DNA of 64,000 nt from Eleusine coracana subsp. coracana. Taxonomy: Eukaryota; Streptophyta; Magnoliopsida; Poales; Poaceae. Location: the NCBI GenBank assembly GCA_032690845.1, contig CM064427.1:3793501-3857500 (forward strand), read 5' to 3'. Under the pieces are notes generated by a model that was not told the origin of the DNA, made no database searches, and saw only the letters and a list, made by a program, of their open reading frames with translations. A program made the position numbers and the translations under genes. Below are positions 1-12,023 of this stretch, in pieces. Every line of letters starts with the position of its first letter. Positions within the stretch are counted from its first letter, which is position 1.

Positions 1-36
1 AACGACAGGACGACTGAGCCAGTCCTGCCTAGATAA

Positions 37-959
37 ATGAGAATCATCGCTTGGAATTGCCAGGGATTGGGGAATGGTCCGGCAATTCGAGACCTTCTAG
101 ATGTCCAAAAGGAGGAGGCCATGGATGTGTTGTTCTTGGCAGAAACGAAACATGAAGGGAAGTGTCTTGAGTGGTTGCGGTGGAGGTTGGGTTTGACGAA
201 CATGGTCGCGAAAGTTAGCAAGGGGTCGAGTGGTGGCTTAGCTATTTTTTGGCGAATGGAGATCGATCTAACAATGAAAAGCATGTCTAAATATCACATG
301 ATGGGTACGAGTGGAGGTTTATCGGTATTTATAGGGAGTCAAAAACAGAAAAGAAGGACAAAATGTGGGACAATATGAGGCGTTTGAAGAACCAATTTGT
401 GCTACCTTGGTTGTGCAGCGGGGACTTCAACAAAATTCTCTTCCAACATGAGAAGGAAGGGGGACCTCCGAGGGCTGAATATTTAATGGAGAATTTCCGT
501 AATGCCCCAGAAGACTATGAGTTACATGATCTCAGGTATGTGGGTGATGTGTTTACATGGCGAAATAATCACCACAATGCATCCACATACGTGAGAGAAC
601 GGTTGGATCTGGCAGTGGCGAATACAGCTTGGAGATGGAGATGCAAATTCCCTCTTGTTCGGGTCATCAATGGTGATCCGAGGCATTTAGACCATCGACA
701 TGTGATCGTGGAGATGGGGGAGAGGGAAGTGCATCAATGGGATGGCCTCGAGAGGTGGAGAAAATTTAAGGCCCATTGGCTGGAGGAGGAGGACTGTGTG
801 GCTCAGGTGGAGGAAGCTTGTGGGGTGGTGATGCTTGGGGGTGGAGGCAACATTTTGGAGCTACAAAGTAAAGTGCTCGGAGAGCTATGGGAGTGGGATC
901 GAGAGGTGTTGGGGGTACTAGAGAAGAGGGTGAAGAATGCTAGAAGGGAGCTAGAGAGG
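37..959 (+). mobile_element. LINE (L1-type) ORF2, 5' part: APE endonuclease, frameshifted
   Basis: This is the N-terminal part of a plant L1-type LINE ORF2. The start MRIIAWNCQGLGN is the usual beginning of the apurinic-like endonuclease domain. It is followed by LFLAETKH, GGLAIFW, a CSGDFN motif near 415-430, and LDHRH near 690-700, which stands where the SDHxP catalytic block belongs. The reading frame changes between about 363 and 378, so two overlapping frames (37-378 and 363-1004) are needed to cover the domain. Similarity stops near 955-960, before the reverse transcriptase domain, and resumes at 4199 in the late RT region. Most of RT is therefore missing. The element cannot be autonomous. 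Confidence 0.85.
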
Positions 960-3900
960 TGTTGTCTCTTCCCCCAACCACGCGACCCCTCCTGCCGCTT
1001 TTAACCTCGCGGTCATCACTCGCAACCGGCGAACACCCCTGCCACGTAGATCCACGAGACTAGAGCGCCACTTGAGCCATCACCTCCTCCATCTTTACTC
1101 GCTCAACCCCGTCGCACTCATCGCTTAGATGCCTTGTTGCACCTCAGCTGGCCAAGCTGTCGCATCACTTCGCTACTCACCCACGTCGTTCTCTCCGCGT
1201 CGCCTTGCTGCCACCTACCCATCGCCCGCCATAACTCGCACATCGACGCTGCTCGAACCGTCGCACCACCTTCAATGCCGCCTGCTCAAGCCATCCTCTC
1301 GCCTCGTCGCTCCGGCCACACGTGCCAATGGCCAAGCGAGCTCCGCCGTGCCGACGCTAGTAGACACACACGTGATCACCCGAGCGCCTCCCTATTGCCG
1401 CCACAGGCGTGCCCCATGTTGGAGTTAAGGCACGCAAAACGCCAGCACCACGTTTTCCATGCGTCGACGTCGCTTACCGCTGCCTCCGCCAATAAAAGCA
1501 GCGCGCGATACCCTCCTCCATGCGCCAAGTCGGCCGCTTCTCCCCACCGAACCCCAGCGAGCGAGTTCGTCTCTCTCTCTCTCCACCCTACCCCTCCCTG
1601 TTTCACCACGAGCTCGCTCTAGCCACCATTTCCCCTCGAGACCACCCCCGTTGGACGCAGAGCCACTCCCGCGTCTCCCAAGACCTCTCCCCCGGTGAGC
1701 TCCGAACACCGTAGAGCTGCTCTGAGCTCACCGTAGTGCGTGGCCATGGCGCCACCGCCTGCTCCCTCTCCGGCCGCCGCGCACTACCCCGCTCGCCCTT
1801 GCCCGTCCGATCCCCAGTCGCCGCGTGAGATTAGAAGGCCACATACCCCTTCGCGATTTTAAATCCTTGCCGCACATCTCTGGATCGAAGGCCCACAGCT
1901 CCCCGGTACACTGTAGACCCATGAACCTCGCCTAAGCCCCGGCCCACCATCCCATAGACCCAGTCCACCTCCTTTTGCAGTGCAAAAATAAATCCCGTAG
2001 TCCCCCATTATTGCATCAGCATGACGCAGTAACCCTTTTTCCCATAAGAAAATAATTCATAAAATCCAGGAAAATACTAGAACCATGCCATTTTGCATTT
2101 AGCCCCCTGCCCTTTGCCCTATTCACAATCTAGTCCAGCAAATTTACAGAAAAGACCCCCCAACTTTCTTATAATTACATTTTAGCCCTCCACTTTTTGC
2201 AACCAAGCCCCTAAACTTCTCTGTAATTACAGAAAAGCCCCTAGAACCTTTAAAAAGTCATATCTTTCAAACCGTAGTTCCGTTTGGAGTGATTCTTTCG
2301 CTCTCGGGTTCGTCTTAGTGCGTAGTATCCAGTGGTACTGCCCATGACCTCTGCCCGAAACCTCATAAGCCATCCCTAGCCCAAAACCTACGCTATTTTC
2401 ACAGTTAGTTTTCTTGCTTGATTTATTTGAAGTTTATTCAAATCTTGTTCGCTCTTGTTATTTTTATTTCTTTTGCGATAGTTTATTTATAAGGTGTAAC
2501 TATATGCGCTAGACTACACAAAGTCAAAGGAAGCACCAGGAGACCCGGTGTCTACACGCAAGCCCGAAGCACAAATTACCAGAAAGGACCTGAAGACCCG
2601 GACTCCGCCAACAAAGTAAGAGGATCAGAAACACGAAGACGGATAGCATTTTGAGTCAAGCTCTATCTATTCCTTGATCATGATTGCTCCTATTATTTTA
2701 AAAAATACGCCCAACTAGAGCCTACATTTTATATGCATTATTCCTTGTCACTTTACCTTTGCTTAGTTGAAACCTACTTGTGTGAAAGCTAACGTTCTTA
2801 TCGCCTATATAAGATATGAACATTAGATCCTTGATTGGCCACAGTTGTTATTCCACTGCCTTGATAAACATAGGAAGTTATCAATAGCTTGCTAATGATG
2901 ACGCCACCCTTGCTAGTATACGCTTAGGACCCTGTGATTTATATCACCACATCTTACACTACAATGTTTTATAAAATGGGTGAAAATGTGTTTGGTGGTG
3001 TGTGTGCGAATGGGTGGGTGCTAAGTCAACTGTGTGATGATGAAGCTGGGTGGGATAGGCTTGGCCGTGGGCGAGACTCCGTAGTACTGGTGCAGAGTAC
3101 TTGGTGATGGTGTCTTCGATGTAGGTCCACCTATCGTGGACGAGTGCTCGCCCTGCCGCATAAGAACCGATAGCAAGACCTCAACTTGGTGGTATTTCAG
3201 TATGACCACATAACCTGTATGGGTAGAACTAACACGAAACCCGGGTAACGCAGCAAGGAAGTATCACCCGACGAAGTAGAAATAGACTCAGGGATCGGTA
3301 CGGTGAAATGGTGATAAGTCCAGTACTTGGCAAAATTGTTGGTTGTGTGCCATTGTTGTGATATGACTAAGTGTCATGATGGTGAAATCCCTTATCTTCA
3401 TGGTGGACTTGTGGACGTGCCTGGGTGAAGTAAGAGCGTTATGCACTTACTTGTAAAGAGTGCATAGCCTATGGGTACAGCGTACTAAGCTCTGCAAAGT
3501 TAAACCCTAAATCATTCAGATGTTCGTTATCACTGGTCATGGCACACCAATCCTTTGGGCTCTTGATTATAGCAAACCCTTGATGTGTGAGTGTGTATAG
3601 TAGATACACGTGTTTTGGTGAATGATGTTGGCAAGGTGTGCCAGAGTCATTATGACTGTGTGTCGGAAGGCTCAACTAAAATATAGGAACTGTTGGGATC
3701 GATTGTAATCTCACTCAGGTCCAACCAACCAAAAGTTACAAAACTATTTTCCTCACTTGAAAACCCTCTTTGCTTCTATAACCCCTGCACCCGTGCTTTT
3801 CCGCAAAATTCTGACCCTTACCCTATTCCTTGACCACTCTCCTAAACGCATGAGTATATCCCTTGCTAGAGGTAGTGCCTGTGGAGTACCTTATATACTC

Positions 3901-4198
3901 ACCCCTACCTTATTTTATTTTAATCAGTGAGAAGATGGAGAATCCGTTGAAGCCGACGAGTAGATCACGTCCTATGCTCGAGTTTGCCTGTGGAGTTGTC
4001 GAATCTTTATTCATGTTCTCTTTAGTCCGGATTGGCTTGATCAATCTGTTTGTAATTTAGAACTTGCATGTGTGTATCGTCCCTGCGTGGACTTAATAAA
4101 GGTCATAAATCAACTGTGTATCATTTGTAAGTGTATACCAACTACTGATCCAGGGATTGGTACGGTAATCATGGATCACCCCCGGGTGGGGTGTCACA
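960..4198. mobile_element. LTR-like non-coding block inserted in or replacing part of the LINE
   Basis: About 3.2 kb separate the two LINE halves and hold no gag or pol frame. The right end, GGGGTGTCACA at 4188-4198, is typical of Gypsy-type grass LTRs. An AATAAA signal lies at about 4091-4096. The first 900 bp are GC-rich and the rest is AT-richer. The segment near 2260-2350 looks like material I associate with long LTRs of grass chromoviruses; this is memory, not a search. The left boundary is unresolved: TG occurs at 960-961, but I see no matching 5-bp target duplication (AGAGG against GAGTG). A solo or truncated LTR combined with a deletion of the LINE RT region fits best. Confidence 0.5.
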
Positions 4199-6391
4199 GA
4201 GTGCAAGGTTGGCAAGAGAAGCTCCTGTCCAAGGCTGGCAAGGAAATACTCATCAAGGCGGTTGCGCAAGCAATCCCGATTTATGCCATGTCCTATTTTG
4301 ATATAACCAAAGGATTGTGTGATGAGATCAGTTCCATGATTGGTAGATACTGGTGGAGCCAACAAGATAAGGAGAATAAAATACATTGGTTAAGTTGGGA
4401 GAAATTGTCGAGATCAAAATAGAAGGGTGGTCTGGGTTTTAGAGACCTACATCTATTTAACAAGGCTATGTTGTCTCGGCAAGCGTGGAGGCTGCTATCA
4501 TGTCAGGACACTTTGTGTGCTCAAGTTCTTAAGGCAAAGTACTACTCAAACACCACTGTGTTGCACAGTCAACCGACGAATGGTATTTCATACTCGTGGA
4601 GGAGCATCTTGGTTGGTATTGAGCTATTGAAAGAAGGCTTTATATGAAGAGTCGGTGATGGGGTGACCATTAATATTTGGCATGATCCATGGCTTCCCAG
4701 GGGGACTACAAGGCACCCTGTCACGCCGAGGGGTTCATCTCTGCTGACAAGAGTTGAAGAGCTAATGGACCTGGGCACCTTGATGTGGGATGAGCTGTTG
4801 GTGAGAGACACTTTCTGGTCGGATGATGTGGAAGTGATCTTAGCGATACTGATTTGTGAAGGAGTGCAGGATTGGCCGGCTTGGCATTTTGACACTAATG
4901 ACCGATTTTCTGTTAAGTCGGCCTACAAACTTGCTATGCAGAACAGAGACCGCCAGCTGGGAAACGATGCATCATCAACATCATCGTGCTCAGAACAAAC
5001 AGACAATCTGAGTTTTGAGTGGCACAAGATCTGGCAAATGAAGCTACCCAACAAAGTAAAGATGTTTATGTGGAGGCTTGCCCATAATAGCCTCGTTGTA
5101 GGCAGAAATCTGAAAAGGAGAATGCCAGAAAAGGACTCATTATGTCCAATTTGTAAGCGACTGGATGAGGATTGTGGCCACCTGTTTTTCAAGTGCAAAC
5201 ATGTGCACGATGTATGGCGAGTGCTGAACCTCGACCATATCCGGACGAAGTTAAATCTTTGTCAGTCCGGAAAAGAAGTGCTATATAAAATCTGGAAGAT
5301 GGAGCCTGATCTACAAAACAAAGTGACTTTGCTGCTGTGGAGGTGGTGGACAGCTCGAAACAAAGTGAATGCAGGGGAGAGATTATGGAGTACCTCGGAG
5401 GTTTGCAGCTCAATCAATTACCATCTCATGGAGTGTGACAAGCTGAAGAAACCGACGAAGGAAAAATATGATGGAGCAGTCATGAAATGGAAGCCACCGC
5501 CGACTAAGAGCTATAAGCTGAATGTCGATGCCTCCTTTTTGTCATCGGGCAAAGGCGGCTGGCATGGGCGGAGCCAGGTTCAGGCCAACCTGGGCTCCGG
5601 CCCCCCCTTGCTGTAAGAAAGCTTCAAGCGATTCAGTATACTCGTATTCGAGATAGATTAGCCCACAGCCGGCAGCTGGTAGCCTGTCAAGAGCGTGCAT
5701 ATGCAAATTAGCAAGGCGAGATTCACTCGTTCAAGCTAGACTTGCCTGCAAAAAGCATTGCAGAGCAAACTAACGAGGCTCCGATCAGCTTCGCCACTAG
5801 ACACCTTTCGCCCACTGCTGTGATTGTTCAGCGCACGTCGTTGCCTCGCGCTGTTCCAACGGAATTTTAGCAAGGCCGGAACTACTGTTCATCCGGCCCC
5901 TCCTTTAGTTCATTGCTGGCTCCGCCACTGGCGGCTGGGGCTATATTGCTCGTGATCATGATGACACTTATCTGGATGGAGCTGCGGAGAACATTCCGAG
6001 AGCTCTTTCTGTTATTCATGCTAAAGCTATTGCAGCTCTCCGAGGGCTGGAGCGAGCTGCTTCCCTGGGAATGACTAGAGTTGTGGTGGAGACGGATGCT
6101 GCTGATCTCAGGCGTGCGCTCACTTCAGAGAACATGGATCAATGCCTGGAAGGTGGCCTATTCAGGACTATTTGCATGCTTATGCTGACAAGCTTTGTCT
6201 CATGTACTGTTTTTATTTGTCCTAGAGTCTGTAACAAGGTGGCAGATTGTTTTGCTGCCCGTGGAGTAAGCACCTTGCCGGTTGGCGAGTGTGCGTTCTG
6301 GTGCCTGGCACCGTGCTTTGTAACTCAACTTGTCTCTCGTGATATGCTTGCAGCTAGTAGTTAATTGAAGCACCCTTTCCAAAAAAAAAAA
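4199..6391 (+). mobile_element. LINE ORF2, 3' part: late RT, zf-RVT and RNase H, with poly-A tail
   Basis: This is the downstream half of the same LINE. It starts in the post-RT region (VQGWQEKLLSKAGKE...) and passes through the conserved WH-D-PW block at 4675-4700 and the zf-RVT zinc-binding segment (CPICKRLDEDCGHLFFKC, about 5140-5195). The RNase H domain begins with NVDASF near 5521. In-frame stops occur at about 4420 (TAG) and about 4645 (TGA). RNase H is interrupted at 5563-5930 by an hAT element and resumes in another frame at 5931, running to a stop at 6361-6363. An A-run at 6381-6391 marks the LINE 3' end. It is defective because of the stops, the missing RT and the insertion. Confidence 0.85.
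5563..5930. mobile_element. hAT-type non-autonomous element (368 bp) inside LINE RNase H
   Basis: The ends are inverted repeats: CATGGGCGGAGCCAG on the left and, reverse-complemented, CAGTGGCGGAGCCAG on the right (13 of 15 match). The 8-bp target duplication GCGGCTGG is perfect at 5555-5562 and 5931-5938. Removing the element and one duplication copy joins the RNase H frame exactly, giving ...GKGGWGYIARD.... There is no transposase frame. The 8-bp duplication and CAGNGGCGGAGCC ends fit the hAT superfamily. Confidence 0.85.
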
Positions 6392-6431
6392 GTCGCTAGT
6401 CGAACCCACCGAATATTTATTGACGTGTGAG

Positions 6432-6615
6432 CAGGGTTTAAATAACCGTGGTTAACCACATAACCGGTCCGGGCCGGTTACCTTGGCCGGCCGGTTAGCC
6501 GTCAATAATTAAATCTGATACTGTAGCAAATCGATTAATCGGTCGGATATCTCGGTTAACCGGTCAGTTTTCTACCGACACGAGCCGACCGGTTAATTCG
6601 GTTATTTAAACCTTG
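6432..6615. mobile_element. hAT-like MITE (184 bp)
   Basis: The termini CAGGGTTTAAATAACCG and, reverse-complemented, CAAGGTTTAAATAACCG are near-perfect inverted repeats. The flanks CGTGTGAG (6424-6431) and CATGGGAG (6616-6623) match at 6 of 8 positions, consistent with an aged 8-bp hAT target duplication. The interior is rich in CCGGTTA/TAACCGG palindromes and has no coding capacity. Confidence 0.75.
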
Positions 6616-6750
6616 CATGGGAGAGAGGCTAACATATGGAATAACTATTTTTAAGCTGGAGGAAACTAATAGACTATACCATATTCATGGCCCATGGTTT
6701 CAAATAAACAAATTGACACTTCAATGCATTTCTTATCTACAAAAACATAT

Positions 6751-8096
6751 TGTTGGCACCGAAATTTGACTGGTCCCAGTAGTCAGCCACGTGGAGTCAG
6801 AATCGGCTGAGGTTAATGGAGCTCAACAGCCGAAGAAAATAAAGTGGGCCCGTTAGGGGGTGTTTATCTTTGTTTATTTTTTTAGTTTAGATTTAGTTTA
6901 GAAATAAATTAAGTCGGTTTGTTTGAAAGTCCTAACCGAATCGGGTCAAAACCCCTTGTTGGGGCTATAAATATGTAATAGGATCTATAAAAAACAACAC
7001 TTTTCGTTCAATACAATTCGGCGTATTGCCAAACTTTTTCTCGACGACATCCTCGTCTCGCATGGGCTGCATCGGCTCCGATCTCGGCGAGAGAATTGGA
7101 TTAGTCACTCTCGGTAATTTTATCGACTTCATCTAGTACTTTCTCATTAAGTTGATATTCTAGTTGTTATCTTTGAAATTACTAGTTATCTGGTAATTAG
7201 ATCTTAATTTGATTTGTATCATCGACTTAGATTGCATTACTATCTCGGTTAGGTCCAATCTTCAATGATTTCTGTGGGTTCTATATGCCGAGTTTCAGAT
7301 CTATTATTCGAGTCACTCGATCATTCTATCAATAATTAGATTAAACCTAGCTCTATTTGCCATGTTTGAACACTGTCTCGATTAAGTTCGATCTGTTCGA
7401 ATCAGCAAGGCTGCATCGACTTTGATCTCTTACTAGGCTAATAAGGTTAGGTTCGATCTATTTATAGGCAGTGTCGATAGAGTTCTATCGGAACGTTTAG
7501 CCGATAGGTTATCACGGTTCAATCGACTTCTCGGTATTTTACCTATTTACTGTTGTATATTAGAAGTCGGTTGCCCTGGCCCTTTTGTTTAATAGGACTA
7601 GATCTATGAATTTGAAGCATATTTACAATACCAACTATCAGATCTATCGACTTAGCACTTATCGACAGGCAGAGTTCTATGCATGATTACTATACTTCTA
7701 TCAGCTCTAGCCCATCGACTTCACTTAATCGATAGAGCGCGTTTTAGCGCATCTATTTATAAATCCCTCAACTCTGTTCTTTTAATTTGATTCCTTTTGG
7801 CACTATTCATGCTTTGTTCTATATTCATTTATTAAGTTGTCGATAAGTCGATACAAATCAGCCGATTAATTTCTTTTAGAATTATTTATTGTTTATAGCC
7901 ATCAGCTCGTTTTCACTAATAGTGATCATCGGCTTTCTTCATTGGTCTGTCCTAGGCCGGTGACCCGTGGAATCTGACTGTTCGTTTTCTTTGTCGATTT
8001 GCAGGGAAAATTGACTGACACGTCCCGGTTTCCGTATTGAGCCTGCATTGAAGGTAAGCAGATCTCCCAGGTCGCGCGTGTTTTTTCTCGTCAACA
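6751..8096 (+). mobile_element. Solo LTR (about 1346 bp)
   Basis: The block starts TGTTGGCACC and ends CTCGTCAACA, giving the short inverted ends TGTTG/CAACA. The flanking pentamers are CATAT (6746-6750) and CATAC (8097-8101), a 4-of-5 target duplication. A TATA box (GCTATAAATA) lies near 6965, with a GC-rich transcribed-looking segment after it, so the LTR reads on the plus strand. No gag-pol or second LTR is present, so this is what remains after LTR-LTR recombination. The superfamily (Copia or Gypsy) cannot be told from the LTR alone. Confidence 0.75.
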
Positions 8097-8673
8097 CATA
8101 CAATTATTTCTCTGAATTTCCTCATTTTGCTCCTAAATAGATTCTTTTAACAATAGGATTGCCTTTTAATATTTTCATTGACGTGATAATAGATGGCTAT
8201 AGCCTTACCAAAGATGAAGGCTGGGACAGTTTATTTTCCGTTATCTAAAAATAATAAGCTCTTTTAAGCGTGTGCACTGAATTTTACAGACTGGACAAAT
8301 CGTTTAGTTCCCTATAGTTCAAACTAAATGCGAGTGAGAAATCTGGTAAACACAACTAAAATGTTGGCATGGGGAGTTGCACTTTCTGTTCCCAGTACAC
8401 ACTATACGGAATACTCCACTAAATGCGAGTGAGAAATCCTAGAAAGCTGCTATCAATTGTACTCATCGTTGCAATAATAGGAAGTAAAGATCATGGGAAT
8501 TTTATTATTTCAATGATACATGTTTTCATAACAGAAACTCTTTTCAAATGGTACAATTATTTTCTCGCGTGAATTGTGATAAAATGTAACTGTTATATAC
8601 CTTGTTGGTTACTTTGGTACAAACTAAACACCATCTCTCCCACACACACACATTGATAATGATCGTTTACAGG

Positions 8674-9698
8674 ATGAGCATGAGCGAGGACTTCGAATCC
8701 TCTTGGATGGATGAGTTGCTTGAGAAAGATACTGTTGTGCCTGCCGTACGTGATCAAGGCGACACAGACACTTGTGTCATGCATTCTGTGGCTGCGGCTG
8801 GTGACATTGAAACAAAGAAAACAACCGCCCTGGAGGGTTGTGGATCCACTGATATACACTATTTAGCCAGTGAGCTGGTTGCAGGTTTCGAAAACATAGC
8901 AGGTGCGTGTACATCTAAATTCCCTACCCCCTACTCATATTTCCGCTATCCATTTCCATTCCTAATTTAGCAAACACTGATTTTCTTCCACGCTAAGAAT
9001 GGCATTTTGATAAGACACAAGTTCAGTCGAGTAGTCTTTTATTTTGTTTGGTCTTTAATTGTCATGTAAAACCTTTTGCCTCTAGGATTTAGGAAAACGA
9101 ATTGTTGAGATATATTTAGTGTGTTCAGAATTTGATTTGTACCAGATCATAATAATTCGTCATTGATGACTGTGACTGGGCATTGTGTTTAGGCTTAAGA
9201 TATATAGTTTTTTGTTTAATTTTAACTTGTTATTTTCTGTGAGAGAAACTGTTGTTGGGCCATACTACCCGTATCTTAAAATATTATTTGTTTTCAGGCC
9301 CCATTCCCCATGATGAACGTGATCTCAAGAGGCTTCCTACCACATTAGATCTTTTTAAGAAAAATGGTGTCTACGCAGAGGGTGGAGGTGAACCACCACA
9401 GCGCCACAAAATTGAGGAATATGAACATGACGTTCATAATACAATGACATTTGGTCATGTGGCGGATCTTATCTTGAAAGGAAAGCCTGTGATTGGCGGC
9501 TTCAAGGTGGATAATACCTTCAAGGATCTGAAAGCGGGAGAAATTTATGATTTCAGCCGTTACAGAGTGACAGAGTGACAGGTCGCAGGATCCCTAGACA
9601 CTGTGTTGTTTTTATCGGCTTTGGGCGGCGAGGGATATGGACGTGTTTACTTTGACAATGTCTCAGATTTGAGCACTATAGAGCTCAGTAGAAAATAG
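8674..9698 (+). pseudogene. Papain-like (C1A) cysteine protease pseudogene
   Basis: Two exons are visible. Exon 1 is 8674-8902 (MSMSEDFESSW...). The intron is 8903-9297 (GTGCGT...TTTCAG). Exon 2 runs from 9298. The segment VPAVRDQGDTDTCVMHSV aligns with the papain oxyanion Gln and catalytic Cys region, but the usual CWAF reads CVMH. Exon 2 is intact to about 9575, where an 8-bp tandem duplication (AGAGTGAC twice, about 9566-9581) shifts the frame and makes a stop. Past it, RHCVVFIGFG carries the catalytic His. Then the frame shifts again straight into EGYGRVYFDN, so the segment that should hold the catalytic Asn (NSW) is missing. The last stop in the family frame is at 9696-9698. Similar divergent proteases occur as multigene families in grasses. 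Upstream is a solo LTR. Not expected to be active. Confidence 0.75.
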
Positions 9699-11704
9699 AA
9701 GTAGTGCATTTTTGTTTTTCGATCACTTGTGACTTCATCCACTGGACACAGAAATGAAGTGCAAGATGAAAGCTTATTCCTAACTGTTGCTGTTATTTTG
9801 ACAAATATCTTTACAAAGACAAGAAATAGATGCTCTATCCGGTCAATCTTGTTAAATGCAGAATAACAGTTTCTATTGGAGCCAAGGAAACTAGCACATT
9901 ATAGCGTTCTGATGGTAATTGCTAGTATGAGAGGACATAATGAGCTGTCCCAGGAAAACATGGTTAGAACATGCGTGCGCTTAAAGCTAATAGCACCAAA
10001 AACAAGTAATAGATCAGAAGAGGATTGATGCCAATGTCTGTTGACATTGTAAGGGTGTATCCCAACAACATCAGAGATTTACCATTCAGGTAATAATCCC
10101 GCTCCCCAAAATCATCCAAAAAAGAGCCACAGGGTGTCTGAGACTGACCGCACTCGTCATCCTCTAAAAAAAATATTTCATTCTGGTCAGCAAGATTCTC
10201 TACTCTATATCCAGTTTCGCTGCACCCATTCATACTCTATAGTCATCCTCTATATCAACTAACTCTCTGTGGGGCCCACATGTCAATCTCACCCTCTTTT
10301 CTTTTTCTCTCTTTCCTCCCCGATCTCTCTTCCTCCTCTCCTCCTCCCCCGCGGGAGCGCTGTCGCCGCTGCTCCTCCCGGCCCGCTCCTCCTCAGCCAC
10401 GCGCCGGCCGCCGTGCCCCTCCCCCTCCTCTCTCCTTCGTCGAGCGCCGACCGCCGCGCCTCTCCTCCTCCCGGCCCACTCCTCCTCGACCGAGCGCCGG
10501 CCGCCGTGCCCCTCCCCCTCCTCTTCCATCTTGAGCTCGCGGCTGCCGGATCTCGCCTCCCTCCTCGGGATCTTGAGGTCGCGATGGTGGTGGTCCTGAC
10601 GGAGGCGAGGTCGTTGCGAGATGGGCCCAATGGAGGCAACGGTGACGGCGACGAGCATCTCTTCCCAGCGGCGGTGACGGCGACGAGCCTCTCTCTCCTC
10701 TTCCGGCGAGCCTCCTTCTCTCTCCTCTTCCGGCGGGTGGCTGGCGTGCACAGCGCGGACCCCACGCGTAGCGGACGGATGCTATGTCCGCTCGGAATAG
10801 CGAACATGGAGCTGTCCGCTCTTTTAGCGTACATCTCCCAGTACGCCGGTGCGGCGTTTTTTACGCCAAACCGGTATTGGAGGGAGCTTTACCGGATGGC
10901 TCCCAGTACCCGGTGCGAAGAGTCTGAGACCTAGTGAAACGAATTCCATCATTAATACATATGGAGTAGCCTACAGTGACCTAGAACGTATGAAGAAACC
11001 GGCCCACCTCACAAGCCAGAAGACTTAACATACAAGTTTAACATCACTACAGCCAATGGAAAGGACCAAAAAAAGTTCAGTCCACGGAATCCGCTAGACC
11101 GCTACTTTCCTGAATGAGTAAGCAAACTTGAGATGGTTTTTTATGTCACATGTTGTGCACTTGAAATCAGATTAATAAGTAAGCTGAAACTGTGATTCCC
11201 GGCCACCCTCGCATCGCAGATTACCGATTATGACCAATTAGACTGATTTGAACAGTGCTTCAGTAGTTCAGTTAGACTGGTTTGAACAGTGCTTCAGTTA
11301 GACTAATTTGAACAGTTGCCAGTTCTGACCAATTAGGCAGTGACCGTATTCCCTGAAACAGAAAACATCATACTAGCTCTGAACGAGATAGAGGGAGAGA
11401 TCACCAAGAGATGATCTGCGCATTAAGGTATCCTTTCTGAGGAACGTGGAGCCGTAAACGGGCCCCAAACCTCTTCCTTCAACAATATGCTTTCCTGCAA
11501 ACTGAACGCAAGCTCAGTTTAGGAAGTAAGGATGGCGCACCGAGAGGACGGTGGCCTGACGCAAGTTCGGGGGCGAGATCGCCATGGATGCCGCCGTAGG
11601 GACGAAACGCAGCATGTAGGGAGTGAGTTTCGGCTTGGCCCTTCCTGCTGGGGCGGGAGGTGGCGACGGCGGAAGTGCCGACAATGGCAGAGAGAGTAAC
11701 TGAG
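9699..11704. other. Intergenic: low-complexity CT-rich block and short tandem repeats
   Basis: No supported gene. 10265-10760 is strongly CT/GC-rich (Ser/Pro/Arg-biased frames on both strands), which explains several long chance frames. 11238-11316 holds degenerate short tandem repeats of about 35 bp containing TTTGAACAGTGCTTCAG. A minus-strand frame at 9964-10233 (89 codons) has a hydrophobic end but no recognised relatives. Confidence 0.5.
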
Positions 11705-11707
11705 TAA

Positions 11708-12023
11708 GGGTCGGTTTGGATGAGTGAATTGATTCGGATTCAAGACTAAATCATCTGAATTATTTTTAAACAGCAAAAGATGAAATGTTTTAGAGGTAAA
11801 TTACTTAAAACGTTTTAAGTTTTTTATATTATCAACCTGAATTATCTAAAATAGTGTTTTACCTGATTAAAGAATTATCTAATTCATTTTACTTTAAGAA
11901 TTCGAATTTAGGATTTTTATCAAATATTTTCAAAAAATTAGAATGATTCACTAGAGAAACGCTCTAAGAGAGAATTTGAAATATTTCTGATTCAAGATGA
12001 ATCTAAAGTTTACCAAATGCACC
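11708..12023. mobile_element. Tourist-like (PIF/Harbinger) MITE, 316 bp
   Basis: The ends GGGTCGGTTTGGATGA and, reverse-complemented, GGTGCATTTGGTAAA are imperfect inverted repeats of the Tourist type. The flanking trinucleotide TAA occurs on both sides (11705-11707 and 12024-12026), as expected for PIF/Harbinger. The interior is AT-rich and non-coding. Confidence 0.65.

Noticed and set aside
9964..10233. 89-codon minus-strand ORF with a hydrophobic C-terminal segment
   Set aside because: No recognised family and no promoter or splice support. A chance frame cannot be excluded.
10230..10934. Overlapping ORFs of 173-221 codons on both strands
   Set aside because: They come from a CT/GC-rich low-complexity block. 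No motif, no codon pattern favouring one frame.
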